Shown one piece after another: positions 49,143 to 57,067 of a DNA stretch of 64,000 nt. Positions within the stretch are counted from its first letter, which is position 1. Each line of letters begins with the position of its first letter. The notes under the pieces are model-generated. The model was not told the origin of the DNA, made no database searches, and saw only the letters and a list, made by a program, of their open reading frames with translations. Source of the DNA: Mycolicibacterium xanthum (GTDB lineage: Bacteria; Actinomycetota; Actinomycetes; Mycobacteriales; Mycobacteriaceae); assembly GCF_019710635.1 (NCBI RefSeq), contig NZ_JAIFZS010000053.1:1-64000 (forward strand). Reading direction: 5' to 3'. A program made the translations under genes and the position numbers.

Positions 49143-50597
49143 CTATGCGTTGCCTGCGAGCTTCTCCCGCAGCGCGGCGAGCTGCGCATCGCTGGCGAGC
49201 GATCCGCCGGCCGCGGGCTCGTCGGACCGCGAGACGCCGTTCGAGGACCTGGTGGCGGACTCGGCGACCGCGGCTGCCTCAGCGGCGGCGAACTTCTCCA
49301 TCTGCGCGGTGTGCATCTTGTAGCGGCGCTCGGCCTCGGCGTAGCGGGCCTCCCACTCCTCACGCTGCGCCTCGAAGCCGTCCAACCATTCGTTGGTGTC
49401 GGCGTCGAAGCCCTCGGGGAAGATGTAGTTGCCCTGCTCGTCGTAGCTGTCGGCCATGCCGTACTTCCAGGCCTCGAACTCTTCGCTGTTGTAGTCCTCG
49501 TTGGCCTGCTTGAGGCTCAGCGAGATACGGCGACGCTCGAGGTCGATGTCGATGACCTTGACCATCGCGTCGTCGCCCACCTGCACGACCTGGTCGGGGA
49601 CCTCGACGTGACGCTCGGAGAGCTCGGAGATGTGCACCAGGCCCTCGATGCCCTCCTCGACGCGCACGAACGCGCCGAACGGCACCAGCTTGGTGACCTT
49701 GCCGGGGACGATCTGGCCGATCGCATGGGTGCGGGCGAAGTGCCGCCACGGATCTTCCTGGGTCGCCTTGAGCGACAACGAAACCCGCTCGCGATCCATG
49801 TCGACGTCGAGCACCTCCACGGTGACCTCGTCGCCGACCGTGACCACCTCGGAGGGGTGGTCGATGTGCTTCCAGGACAGCTCCGAGACGTGCACCAGGC
49901 CGTCCACCCCGCCGAGATCGACGAAGGCGCCGAAGTTGACGATCGAGGACACCACACCCTTGCGGATGGCGCCCTTGGTGAGCTGGTTGAGGAACTCGCT
50001 GCGCACCTCGGACTGGGTCTGCTCCAGCCAGGCGCGGCGGGACAGCACCACGTTGTTGCGGTTCTTGTCGAGCTCGATGATCTTGGCCTCGATCTCCTTG
50101 CCGATGTACGGCTGCAGATCGCGGACACGACGCATCTCCACCAGTGATGCGGGCAGGAAGCCGCGCAGGCCGATGTCGAGGATCAGGCCGCCCTTGACGA
50201 CCTCGATGACGGTGCCCTTGACGGCCTCGTCCTTTTCCTTGAGCTCTTCGATGGTGCCCCAGGCGCGCTCGTACTGGGCGCGCTTCTTGGACAGGATCAG
50301 GCGGCCTTCCTTGTCCTCCTTGGTGAGGACCAGAGCTTCGACCTCGTCGCCGACGGACACAACCTCATTGGGGTCGACGTCGTGCTTGATGGACAGCTCA
50401 CGGGAAGGGATGACGCCTTCAGTCTTGTAACCGATGTCGAGCAGGACTTCGTCACGGTCAACCTTGACGATCGTTCCCTCGACGATGTCGCCATCGTTGA
50501 AGTATTTGATGGTTTTGTCGATGGCGGCGAGAAAATCCTCAGCAGTGCCGATGTCGTTGAGGGCAACTTGCGGAGAGGTGACGGAGGGACTTGGCAT
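49143..50597 (-). CDS. rpsA: 30S ribosomal protein S1
   Basis: 484 residues. Four S1 RNA-binding repeats, beginning near GDIVEGTIVKVDRDEVLLDI, DEAVKGTVIEVVKGGLILDI, GAIRKGVVSSIVNFGAFVDL and IGQIVPGKVTKLVPFGAFVR, then a variable acidic tail. S1 holds mRNA at the 30S platform. The tail is the region altered in some pyrazinamide-resistant strains of M. tuberculosis, a much debated link. ATG 50597. The 170-bp gap to the divergent PrsW-like gene must hold both promoters and the rpsA leader. Confidence 0.97.
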   Translation of the reverse strand: MPSPSVTSPQVALNDIGTAEDFLAAIDKTIKYFNDGDIVEGTIVKVDRDEVLLDIGYKTEGVIPSRELSIKHDVDPNEVVSVGDEVEALVLTKEDKEGRLILSKKRAQYERAWGTIEELKEKDEAVKGTVIEVVKGGLILDIGLRGFLPASLVEMRRVRDLQPYIGKEIEAKIIELDKNRNNVVLSRRAWLEQTQSEVRSEFLNQLTKGAIRKGVVSSIVNFGAFVDLGGVDGLVHVSELSWKHIDHPSEVVTVGDEVTVEVLDVDMDRERVSLSLKATQEDPWRHFARTHAIGQIVPGKVTKLVPFGAFVRVEEGIEGLVHISELSERHVEVPDQVVQVGDDAMVKVIDIDLERRRISLSLKQANEDYNSEEFEAWKYGMADSYDEQGNYIFPEGFDADTNEWLDGFEAQREEWEARYAEAERRYKMHTAQMEKFAAAEAAAVAESATRSSNGVSRSDEPAAGGSLASDAQLAALREKLAGNA

Positions 50598-50767
50598 GTG
50601 GTGGGTTGCTCCGGACAGGTTTGATCGTAGGGACATTTCGCTTCTTTGTTCGCACCTGCGATTCGTGCGCACACAGATACACGTCGAGGTTACTCGACTG
50701 GGTACACGCAGGACAAACCGCGTCGCGCCGGACCACCCGGGTGAGCACCGGCGGCTACCCTGCAGGG

Positions 50768-51946
50768 GTGTCGTACACCGGCGCTCCCGGGGGGCCGCCC
50801 CACTTCGCAGCTCCGTTCGCGCGCCGTATCCGCACCGTCGGCGCCCCACTCGGGGTGCTCATCGCGCTGGGCACGCTGGCGGGCCTGCTGGTCATCCTGC
50901 TGACAGCGGTCAACCCGGCGGGCACCGCGGTGGGGTTCGTGCTGTCCAGCGTGGCGATGACCGTCGTGGTGCTGGCCTACCTGTGGCTGGACCGATTCGC
51001 CCCGGAGCCGCCCCGGTTGCTGATCTTCGCATTCATCTGGGGCACCTCTGCCGCGGTCGTCATCTCCGCAATCCTGCAGGTCGTCATCGAGATGTGGTTC
51101 AACCCCGCCATGGGCGCCACCGCCGAAACCGACATCAGCCCGGTCACGCTGGTCCTGGGCGCCCCGGTGACCGAGGAGGCGGCCAAGGGGGTGTTCCTGC
51201 TGTTGATGATGACCGGCGCCCGCCGCAACGAGCTGAACTCGCTGACCGACTGCCTGGTGTACGCGGGTCTGGTTGGGGCCGGTTTCTCCTGGCTGGAGGA
51301 CATCCTCTACATCGCCGACGGCGATTCGCTGACCGATTCGCTGACCACCGCCGCACTGCGGTTGATCATGTCGCCGTTCGCGCATTCGCTGTTCACCTCG
51401 ATGTTCGCCGTCGGGGTGTGGTTCGCGCTGCAGCAGCGCAACGTGCCCGGTAGGGTCGGCTGCCTGCTGCTCGGCTACGCGGGCGCGGTGACGCTGCACG
51501 CCATGTGGAACGGATCGTCGCTGTTGGGCTTCGGCGCCTATCTGGCCGTCTACGTGTTCTGGATGATGCCGATCTTCGCGCTGGCGATCATGCTGGCCGT
51601 TCGCAGCAGACGACGGGAACAACTCGTCGTCGCCGCCAAACTGCCGGGCATGGTCGCCGCCGGCGTGGTCACCCCGAACGAGGCCGGCTGGCTGGGATCG
51701 ATCGGGGCCCGAAAGGCGGCGATCGCCGAGGCGACACGCATCGGCGGCAAGCAGGCCGGGCAATCGGTACAGCTCTTCGCCCATCGCGTCTCCGAGCTGG
51801 CGTTCGTGCGCGACCGGATCGATCGGGGTTTCGGTGACCCACGCGTCGCGGCGCTGCTCACCGAGGACACCTACGCGGTCTACGGGGCCCGCGCGGCCTC
51901 TCCCGCGCTGCACCGGATGGCCGGCTACCGGGCACCGCTGAGCTGA
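50768..51946 (+). CDS. PrsW-family intramembrane metalloprotease
   Basis: 392 residues from GTG 50768, eight or so membrane helices up to about residue 285. Active-site elements of PrsW are present: EExxK as TEEAAK (Glu136, Glu137, Lys140), FSWLED (Phe173, Glu177), His206 in SPFAHSLFTS and His244 in LHAMWNG. In Bacillus PrsW cuts an anti-sigma factor, so a role in releasing a membrane-held regulator is possible. The last 100 residues are cytosolic. It opens the accessory block between rpsA and polA. Confidence 0.87.
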   Translation: MSYTGAPGGPPHFAAPFARRIRTVGAPLGVLIALGTLAGLLVILLTAVNPAGTAVGFVLSSVAMTVVVLAYLWLDRFAPEPPRLLIFAFIWGTSAAVVISAILQVVIEMWFNPAMGATAETDISPVTLVLGAPVTEEAAKGVFLLLMMTGARRNELNSLTDCLVYAGLVGAGFSWLEDILYIADGDSLTDSLTTAALRLIMSPFAHSLFTSMFAVGVWFALQQRNVPGRVGCLLLGYAGAVTLHAMWNGSSLLGFGAYLAVYVFWMMPIFALAIMLAVRSRRREQLVVAAKLPGMVAAGVVTPNEAGWLGSIGARKAAIAEATRIGGKQAGQSVQLFAHRVSELAFVRDRIDRGFGDPRVAALLTEDTYAVYGARAASPALHRMAGYRAPLS

Positions 51947-52015
51947 CCGGTGCCGTGCCGGCGCCTCCCAGCCGGCTGCCAGAAGATCGGAAGTCTGCGG
52001 CCCTACCGTGCGTGC

Positions 52016-52678
52016 GTGATCCAACACATCGTGAACTACGTCGGCATAGCCGTGCTGGCGACGTCGGGTGCGGTGGTCGGCGTTCGCAGGGGATTCGACC
52101 TGTTCGGTATCGCCACGCTGGCCGTGCTGACCGGGATCGGCGGGGTCGTGCTGCGCGACCTGCTGCTGAACCTGGATCCGCCGGCGTCGCTGCAGCACTG
52201 GCAGGACATCACCGTCTGCCTGGTCGCGTCGGCGCTGACCACCGTGTTCGCCAAGTGGGTCATCCGGTTCGGCCGGCTGGTACTGGTCCTCGACGCGGTG
52301 GGCATGGGGTTCTTCGCCACGTCGGGGGCGGCGATCTCCGTCGACCACGGGGCCAGCTGGTTCGCCGCGGCGGTGCTCGGAGTGATCTCGGCGGTGGCCG
52401 GCAGCGTGATCCGTGACGTGGTGGCGCGTGACGTGCCGCTGGTGCTGGGTCCCGACGACATGTACGCCGCGCCGGCGATGCTGGGGTCGGTGCTCTACGT
52501 GACCATCGACCGGTTCGGCTCGCAGTGGCTGGCCATCGTGGTCGGTTCGCTGATCGCCACCGTGCTGCGACTGGCCGCGATCACGTTCCATTGGCGGCTA
52601 CCGACCGGGCCGCGCGAGCTGATCCTGCATCTGCATCACGCTCCCCAGACGACGGGATCCGCCGCTCACCGTGGTTGA
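52016..52678 (+). CDS. TRIC-family cation channel (UPF0126)
   Basis: 220 residues from GTG 52016, seven membrane helices in two homologous triplets plus one. Each triplet carries the glycine kink and RD pair (GIGGVVLRDLLL and AVAGSVIRDVVARD). Bacterial homologues form trimeric potassium-permeable channels. The C-terminus is a short His-rich tail. Its end overlaps the end of the converging 151-residue gene by 13 bp. Confidence 0.88.
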   Translation: MIQHIVNYVGIAVLATSGAVVGVRRGFDLFGIATLAVLTGIGGVVLRDLLLNLDPPASLQHWQDITVCLVASALTTVFAKWVIRFGRLVLVLDAVGMGFFATSGAAISVDHGASWFAAAVLGVISAVAGSVIRDVVARDVPLVLGPDDMYAAPAMLGSVLYVTIDRFGSQWLAIVVGSLIATVLRLAAITFHWRLPTGPRELILHLHHAPQTTGSAAHRG

Positions 52679-53121
52679 GCCGCCCGCAGCAGTCCCCGCC
52701 CGCCCGGCGCCAGATGCAGTAGCCGAACCGCCAGCCGGTCCCGGACGCGCCGATGGGCCGGTGGCGTCGGCGCGGCCCGGCGCAGATCGCGCCATCCCGC
52801 ACCCGCCCATCCGGCGGCGATGACGGCGTCGGTGATTCCGGCACGTGCGCGGCTGCGGTCGACCACCACCAGGCCGAGCGCGGTCAGCGCGTGCACCGCA
52901 TCCACCCAGGTGCCCATTGCCAGGACCTCCGGGGTGGGCCGCAGCCCCGACAGGGTGGCCTGGGTGAGCTGTCGGGCGCCCAGGATGCGCGCGACGACAC
53001 GACTGCGGTCGTCGACGGTGAGCCCGTGCACGGTGCCCAGCACCGCATCCGGGTCGGCGAGCAGTGCCGCACCCCACGCGGCCCGGCCCAGTTCGATGGC
53101 GCGCATTGCAGCGGCCGACAT
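52666..53121 (-). CDS. Hypothetical helical protein (151 aa)
   Basis: No family recognised. ATG 53121, 4 bp after the SDR stop, so last gene of the four-gene minus-strand operon. Sequence is helical with repeated Arg pairs (VVARILGARQLTQATLSG, VHALTALGLVVVDRSRARAG) and a basic Pro-rich C-terminus. No signal peptide, no certain membrane helix. The position suggests a role with the oxidoreductase and glucosidase, unproved. Confidence 0.65.
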   Translation of the reverse strand: MSAAAMRAIELGRAAWGAALLADPDAVLGTVHGLTVDDRSRVVARILGARQLTQATLSGLRPTPEVLAMGTWVDAVHALTALGLVVVDRSRARAGITDAVIAAGWAGAGWRDLRRAAPTPPAHRRVRDRLAVRLLHLAPGGRGLLRAAQPR

Positions 53122-53125
53122 CGCC

Positions 53126-54139
53126 TCAGGCCGCCAATCGGCGCACCACCGCACCGGCGGCCAGCGCCGCGCCGGCGCCCGCGGCGACCGACAGCGATCG
53201 GGCGTGCCGGGACATCCACAACTGCGGCGACACTCCCAGCGAGCGGGAGTCGAACTCACCGTGCGCACCGTGATCGGTGCCCGGATCGGCGTCCAGGGGG
53301 TGCATCAGGTTGTCCGGCCGGTCGGTGTCCACCCGCTCATCGGTCTGCTGTGAGGCGTATCCGGTCCTGCCCAGGTAGCGATCCAGCAGGGCGGGCACGA
53401 TCTTCTGCCCGGTGATGGTCGCCGCGGTGCTGGCTCCCACCCAATACTGTTTGCGCCGGGGATGGTCTGCGGCGAAACACACTGCCCTGGCGGCGATCTC
53501 AGGCTGGTAGATGGGTGGCACGGGTTGTGGGTGCCGCGGCAGCCGCGACCGCACCCAGGAGAACTGTGGGGTGTTGAGGGCGGGCATCTGAACGACGGTG
53601 ATGTGGATGCCGCTGTGGTCGTGCAGCAGTTCGGTGCGCACGGACTCGGTGAAGCCGTTGATCGCGTGCTTGGCGCCGCAGTATGCCGACTGCAGCGGGA
53701 TCGCGCGGGCTCCGAGCGCCGATCCCACCTGCACGATGGTGCCGGCGTTGCGGGGCTTCATGTGTGCCAGCGCCGCCATCGTGCCGTACACGTAACCCAG
53801 ATAGCTGACCTCGGTCACGCGGCGGAACTCTTCGGCGCTGATCTGGCTGAACGGGGCGAACACCGAGGTGAATGCGACGTTGATCCAGATGTCGATGGAC
53901 CCGAACACGTCCTCGGCGGTGGCGGCGGCCCGCGTCACCTGCTCGTGGTCGGCGACGTCGGTCGGTATCGCGAGCGCGCGCCCGCCGGCGCGCTCGATCT
54001 CGGCGACGGCGCCGTCGAGACCGGCCCGGCCGCGTGCCAGCAGCACGACGTTGTCGCCGCGCGCCCCGAATTCCCTGGCGACGGCGCGGCCGGTGCCGGC
54101 ACTGGCCCCGGTGACGACGACTGTTCGCGGTGTGGACAT
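53126..54139 (-). CDS. Short-chain dehydrogenase with C-terminal membrane helix
   Basis: 337 residues from ATG 54139, preceded by GGAGG. Rossmann motif TGASAGTGRAVA, the NAG motif altered to NVA (WINVAFTS), catalytic Ser in QVGSALG and YxxxK as YCGAKHA, so active-site residues are complete. The C-terminal 90 residues are an extension ending in SVAAGAGAALAAGAVVRR, a probable membrane-associated helix. NADP(H) oxidoreductase of unknown substrate. It begins 14 bp after the GH15 stop in the same operon. Confidence 0.85.
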   Translation of the reverse strand: MSTPRTVVVTGASAGTGRAVAREFGARGDNVVLLARGRAGLDGAVAEIERAGGRALAIPTDVADHEQVTRAAATAEDVFGSIDIWINVAFTSVFAPFSQISAEEFRRVTEVSYLGYVYGTMAALAHMKPRNAGTIVQVGSALGARAIPLQSAYCGAKHAINGFTESVRTELLHDHSGIHITVVQMPALNTPQFSWVRSRLPRHPQPVPPIYQPEIAARAVCFAADHPRRKQYWVGASTAATITGQKIVPALLDRYLGRTGYASQQTDERVDTDRPDNLMHPLDADPGTDHGAHGEFDSRSLGVSPQLWMSRHARSLSVAAGAGAALAAGAVVRRLAA

Positions 54140-54153
54140 CTGGCCTCCTGTTT

Positions 54154-55935
54154 TCATCGGTGCTGTGGTGTCTGCCCGGCGCCCGGTGGCCGGGACAGCC
54201 GCTGCGCCGTCTCGATGAGCAGCGCGTGCACGAACGCCTGCGGGATGTTGCCGCGCAGTTGTCGCTGGACGACGTCGTACTCCTCGCAGTACAGGCCGGG
54301 CGGCCCGGTTGCGGCGCGGTTGCGCTCGAAGTACCGGCCGGCGGCCACGGCGTCGCCGCCCTGGTGGTGGGACAACGCCAGCAGGAATCCGCACAGCGTG
54401 AAGGCGCCCTCCGCCTCCCCGAGGGGGCGCTCGCCGTGCCGGAACCGGTACACGTAGCCGTCGCGGCCAAGGTCGCGTTCGACGGCCCGGATCGTCGCGA
54501 CGCTGCGCGGATCCGCCACCGGTACCGCGCCACGGATCGCGGGCAGCAGCAGCGAGGCGTCGACATCCGGATCGTCGGGGGCCCGCTGCCAGCGCCCGCT
54601 CGGGTGCACACAGTCGGCGGTGCTGGCAGCGATGGTGTCGGCCAGTGACCGCCAGGAACCGGCCGACTGCGACGGTGCGTGGTCGGCCATCCTCCGCAGC
54701 CCCGCCACACACGTCAGACGCGAGTGCGTCCAACGCCGGTCGTCGAGTTCCCAGATTCCGGCGTCGGGTTCCCGCCAGCGGGTGGTGATCGAGTCGGCGG
54801 CCACGGTGGCGGCACGGTAGGCCCGGCTGTCGAGGCGGTCGTGGCGCGCGGCGGCCGCGAACAGCAGCAGCGCCTCCCCGAACGCGTCGAGCTGGAACTG
54901 CGTGTTGGCATGGTTGCCCACGATGTCGGTGCCGCCCGGATAGCCCGGCAGGTGCAGCGAATGCTCGCCGGGAACCGGGTCGCCGGTGACGGTGTAGGCG
55001 GGTTTCAACGCGGCGCCGTCGTCGAGCAGGCGTTGCCCGACGAAGTTCACCGCACTGTCGAGCAGCGGATGCGCCTCCTCGATCGACGCCGCCTGCCCGG
55101 CGTAGCACTGGTCGCGGATCCATACGTATCGGTAGTCGTAGTTGCGGCCTTCCTCGGCCCGTTCCGGCAGGCTCATCGTCGCGGCGGCCACCATCCCGCC
55201 GCCGCTGCTGGTCAGCCCGCGCAGGACGGCGTAGGAGTGCCGGATGTCGCCTTGTGCGGTCGCGGTGGTGAAATCGGGAACCGCTGTTCGCCAATGCTGT
55301 TCGGTGTGCCGCCAGAGTTCGACCGGATCGGGTGCGCGGGCCTGGATCGGGGTGTCGGACAACTCGAGCACGATGTCGAGGTGACCGCCTTCGGCGACGT
55401 GCAGCGCACCGCCGAGCGCCGGCAGCGGTCCGGCGTGTTCGTCGGCGGACGCCGTACCGGCGCCGGAGAGCCGCAGCCACAGCTTGCCCGCCCGGCCGTG
55501 CCAGCGGCCGTGGTCGTCGCGGTGCAGGTCGGCCAGACCGTGTTCGCCGAACCCGGCACCGGGTGCCAGCACCATCCGCGTGTCGGCGTCGCCGCGCACC
55601 GCCAGCAGCCGGCGCAGGATGACGGCCCGGTGCGAATCACCGGGAAACGCCAGCGCATCCCGGCATTCGATGATGCCGTCGGAGGTGGTCCACCGGGATC
55701 GCCAGATGAGGGCGCCCTCCTCGTAGTAACCACCCCACACGTGGCGTCGGGTCGGCGTGATCGCGAACATGCTGCGCCCGCCGATCAACGATGCGAACAC
55801 GGCATCGTCGTCCCAGCGCGGTGCGCACATCCAGCTGATGTCGCCGCGCGGGCCGATCAGCGCACCGCGCTCGCCGTCTGCCAGCAGGGCGTACTCGCGC
55901 AACACGTGTGGCGCGAAGTCGACCGTCCGACTCAT
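54154..55935 (-). CDS. GH15 glycoside hydrolase (glucoamylase/trehalase type)
   Basis: 593 residues, cytosolic. An N-terminal beta-sandwich (LIGPRGDISWMCAPRWDDDAVF) precedes an (alpha/alpha)6 barrel with the family hallmarks NYDYRYVWIRDQ and, near the end, GLYCEEYDVVQ followed by GNIPQAF; the paired Glu positions supply acid and base. Mycobacterial GH15 enzymes include the trehalase that splits trehalose to glucose, so trehalose or maltodextrin turnover is likely. Start ATG 55935 overlaps the preceding membrane-protein stop (ATGA). Confidence 0.9.
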   Translation of the reverse strand: MSRTVDFAPHVLREYALLADGERGALIGPRGDISWMCAPRWDDDAVFASLIGGRSMFAITPTRRHVWGGYYEEGALIWRSRWTTSDGIIECRDALAFPGDSHRAVILRRLLAVRGDADTRMVLAPGAGFGEHGLADLHRDDHGRWHGRAGKLWLRLSGAGTASADEHAGPLPALGGALHVAEGGHLDIVLELSDTPIQARAPDPVELWRHTEQHWRTAVPDFTTATAQGDIRHSYAVLRGLTSSGGGMVAAATMSLPERAEEGRNYDYRYVWIRDQCYAGQAASIEEAHPLLDSAVNFVGQRLLDDGAALKPAYTVTGDPVPGEHSLHLPGYPGGTDIVGNHANTQFQLDAFGEALLLFAAAARHDRLDSRAYRAATVAADSITTRWREPDAGIWELDDRRWTHSRLTCVAGLRRMADHAPSQSAGSWRSLADTIAASTADCVHPSGRWQRAPDDPDVDASLLLPAIRGAVPVADPRSVATIRAVERDLGRDGYVYRFRHGERPLGEAEGAFTLCGFLLALSHHQGGDAVAAGRYFERNRAATGPPGLYCEEYDVVQRQLRGNIPQAFVHALLIETAQRLSRPPGAGQTPQHR

Positions 55936-56423
55936 GCCCGGCCCCGCCGCTCCGACACCGCGGCCAGCCCGGCAGGCACCCACTCCGGGCCCTCGATGTG
56001 GTCGGGGATCAGCCAGACACCGAGCGCGAAGTGGAACACGAAGGCCGCCGCATAGATCAGCACGGTGGCATCGGTGAACCCGAACGGGCCGGGCGCCGAA
56101 TGCGTCGCGGCGACGGCGCTGACGATCACCAGCACCAACCCACCGACCGCAACCGCCGCGCTGAACCAGCCGGCCAGGGTGCGCCGGGTCGCCGCGACCG
56201 CCGCGGCCAGTGCGACCAGCAGCATCGCCACACTCAGGGCGGGCGTGAGCTCGAGGGCACCGGCGCCGATACGCAGCGGGCCGGCGAACGTGTAGGCCGC
56301 CAGCCCGCCGATACCGACCAGCGCGAGGACCACGGCCTCGGCGAAGAGCAGCCGACGGACCTGCCGCCAGTGGCCCGGATCGAGGCTGATCCGGCGCAGA
56401 GGCCGATCGGGTGTGCTGTCCAT
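55932..56423 (-). CDS. Four-helix membrane protein
   Basis: 163 residues: cytosolic basic N-terminus, then four hydrophobic helices (LLFAEAVVLALVGIGGLAAY, VAMLLVALAAAVAATR, AAVAVGGLVLVIVSAVAA, VLIYAAAFVFHFALGVWL). ATG 56423 is preceded by GGAGGTGA. First gene of the operon membrane protein-GH15-SDR-151 aa. No family recognised. Confidence 0.72.
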   Translation of the reverse strand: MDSTPDRPLRRISLDPGHWRQVRRLLFAEAVVLALVGIGGLAAYTFAGPLRIGAGALELTPALSVAMLLVALAAAVAATRRTLAGWFSAAVAVGGLVLVIVSAVAATHSAPGPFGFTDATVLIYAAAFVFHFALGVWLIPDHIEGPEWVPAGLAAVSERRGRA

Positions 56424-56463
56424 GGCGTCACCTCCACGTGATTCGGCTCGACTCCCTGGATAG

Positions 56464-56476
56464 GGAAGTTGTTTCC
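56464..56476. promoter_or_regulatory. Inverted repeat in the MarR/operon divergent promoter
   Basis: GGAAGTTGTTTCC, an imperfect palindrome (arms GGAA and TTCC), lies 41-53 bp upstream of the membrane-protein start in a locally AT-rich 147-bp intergenic space shared with the divergent marR-type gene. It is a possible MarR operator; evidence is position and partial symmetry only. Confidence 0.35.
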
Positions 56477-56570
56477 ATCCTGGATAATCTCCAAACCGCA
56501 TAATTTCCTGTAAAGATGTCGTGCAGTTCGGATGTAAAGTGGCGGCATAACGGACGAACGGAGGCCGGTG

Positions 56571-57050
56571 ATGGCACCTGCGTCATCGCGGGCGGCTGCA
56601 CCGGAGGTGGCCGGCTATTCGGAATCGCTCGAGCGCGCGACCCGCGGGTTACTCGACCTCAATGTCGTTGTGCTCGAACACATGGAGCGGCGCATCGGGC
56701 TCCCGGCGCTGCGCGCGCTGCAGGCGCTCGACCGGCTGGGGCCCAGTCAAGTGACCGAACTGGGCGCGGAGCTGGGGCTGGTGCCGTCCTCGGCCAGCCG
56801 GCTCAGCGACCGCCTCGCCGCCGCCGGGCTGGTCTCCCGAGGAGTGTCGCCCCGGAACCGGCGCGCCACGATCCTCGACCTCACGTCGGCCGGCCGCGCC
56901 GTCCTTACCGAGCTCGTCGACATGCGCGTCCGACTGTTCCGCGAGGTCGCCGAACAGATGCCCGACGGTGACCGCGCAGCGCTGCTGCACGGCGCCGCGG
57001 CGTTCACCAGCGCCCAGCAAGAGGTAGGGGCCCCCGAAATCGACTGCTGA
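56571..57050 (+). CDS. MarR-family transcriptional regulator
   Basis: 159 residues. Winged helix-turn-helix at about 55-110: GPSQVTELGAELGLVPSSAS (recognition helix) then RLAAAGLVSRGVSPRNRRATI, with the wing Arg residues and LDLTSAGRAVL typical of MarR. Flanking helices give the dimer. ATG 56571 follows GGAGG. Divergent from the GH15 operon, which it most likely controls in response to a small ligand. Confidence 0.9.
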   Translation: MAPASSRAAAPEVAGYSESLERATRGLLDLNVVVLEHMERRIGLPALRALQALDRLGPSQVTELGAELGLVPSSASRLSDRLAAAGLVSRGVSPRNRRATILDLTSAGRAVLTELVDMRVRLFREVAEQMPDGDRAALLHGAAAFTSAQQEVGAPEIDC

Positions 57051-57067
57051 CGCGGCTGTTTCCGCAG

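Noticed and set aside
52663..52678. CTCACCGTGGTTGAG resembling the palindrome before the MFS exporter
   Set aside because: Lies inside the ends of two converging genes and is not a true inverted repeat.
53126..55480. 784-codon frame through the SDR gene and antisense-like GH15 sequence
   Set aside because: The N-terminal two thirds are an alternative frame of the GH15 gene; only the SDR part from 54139 has motifs and a ribosome site.
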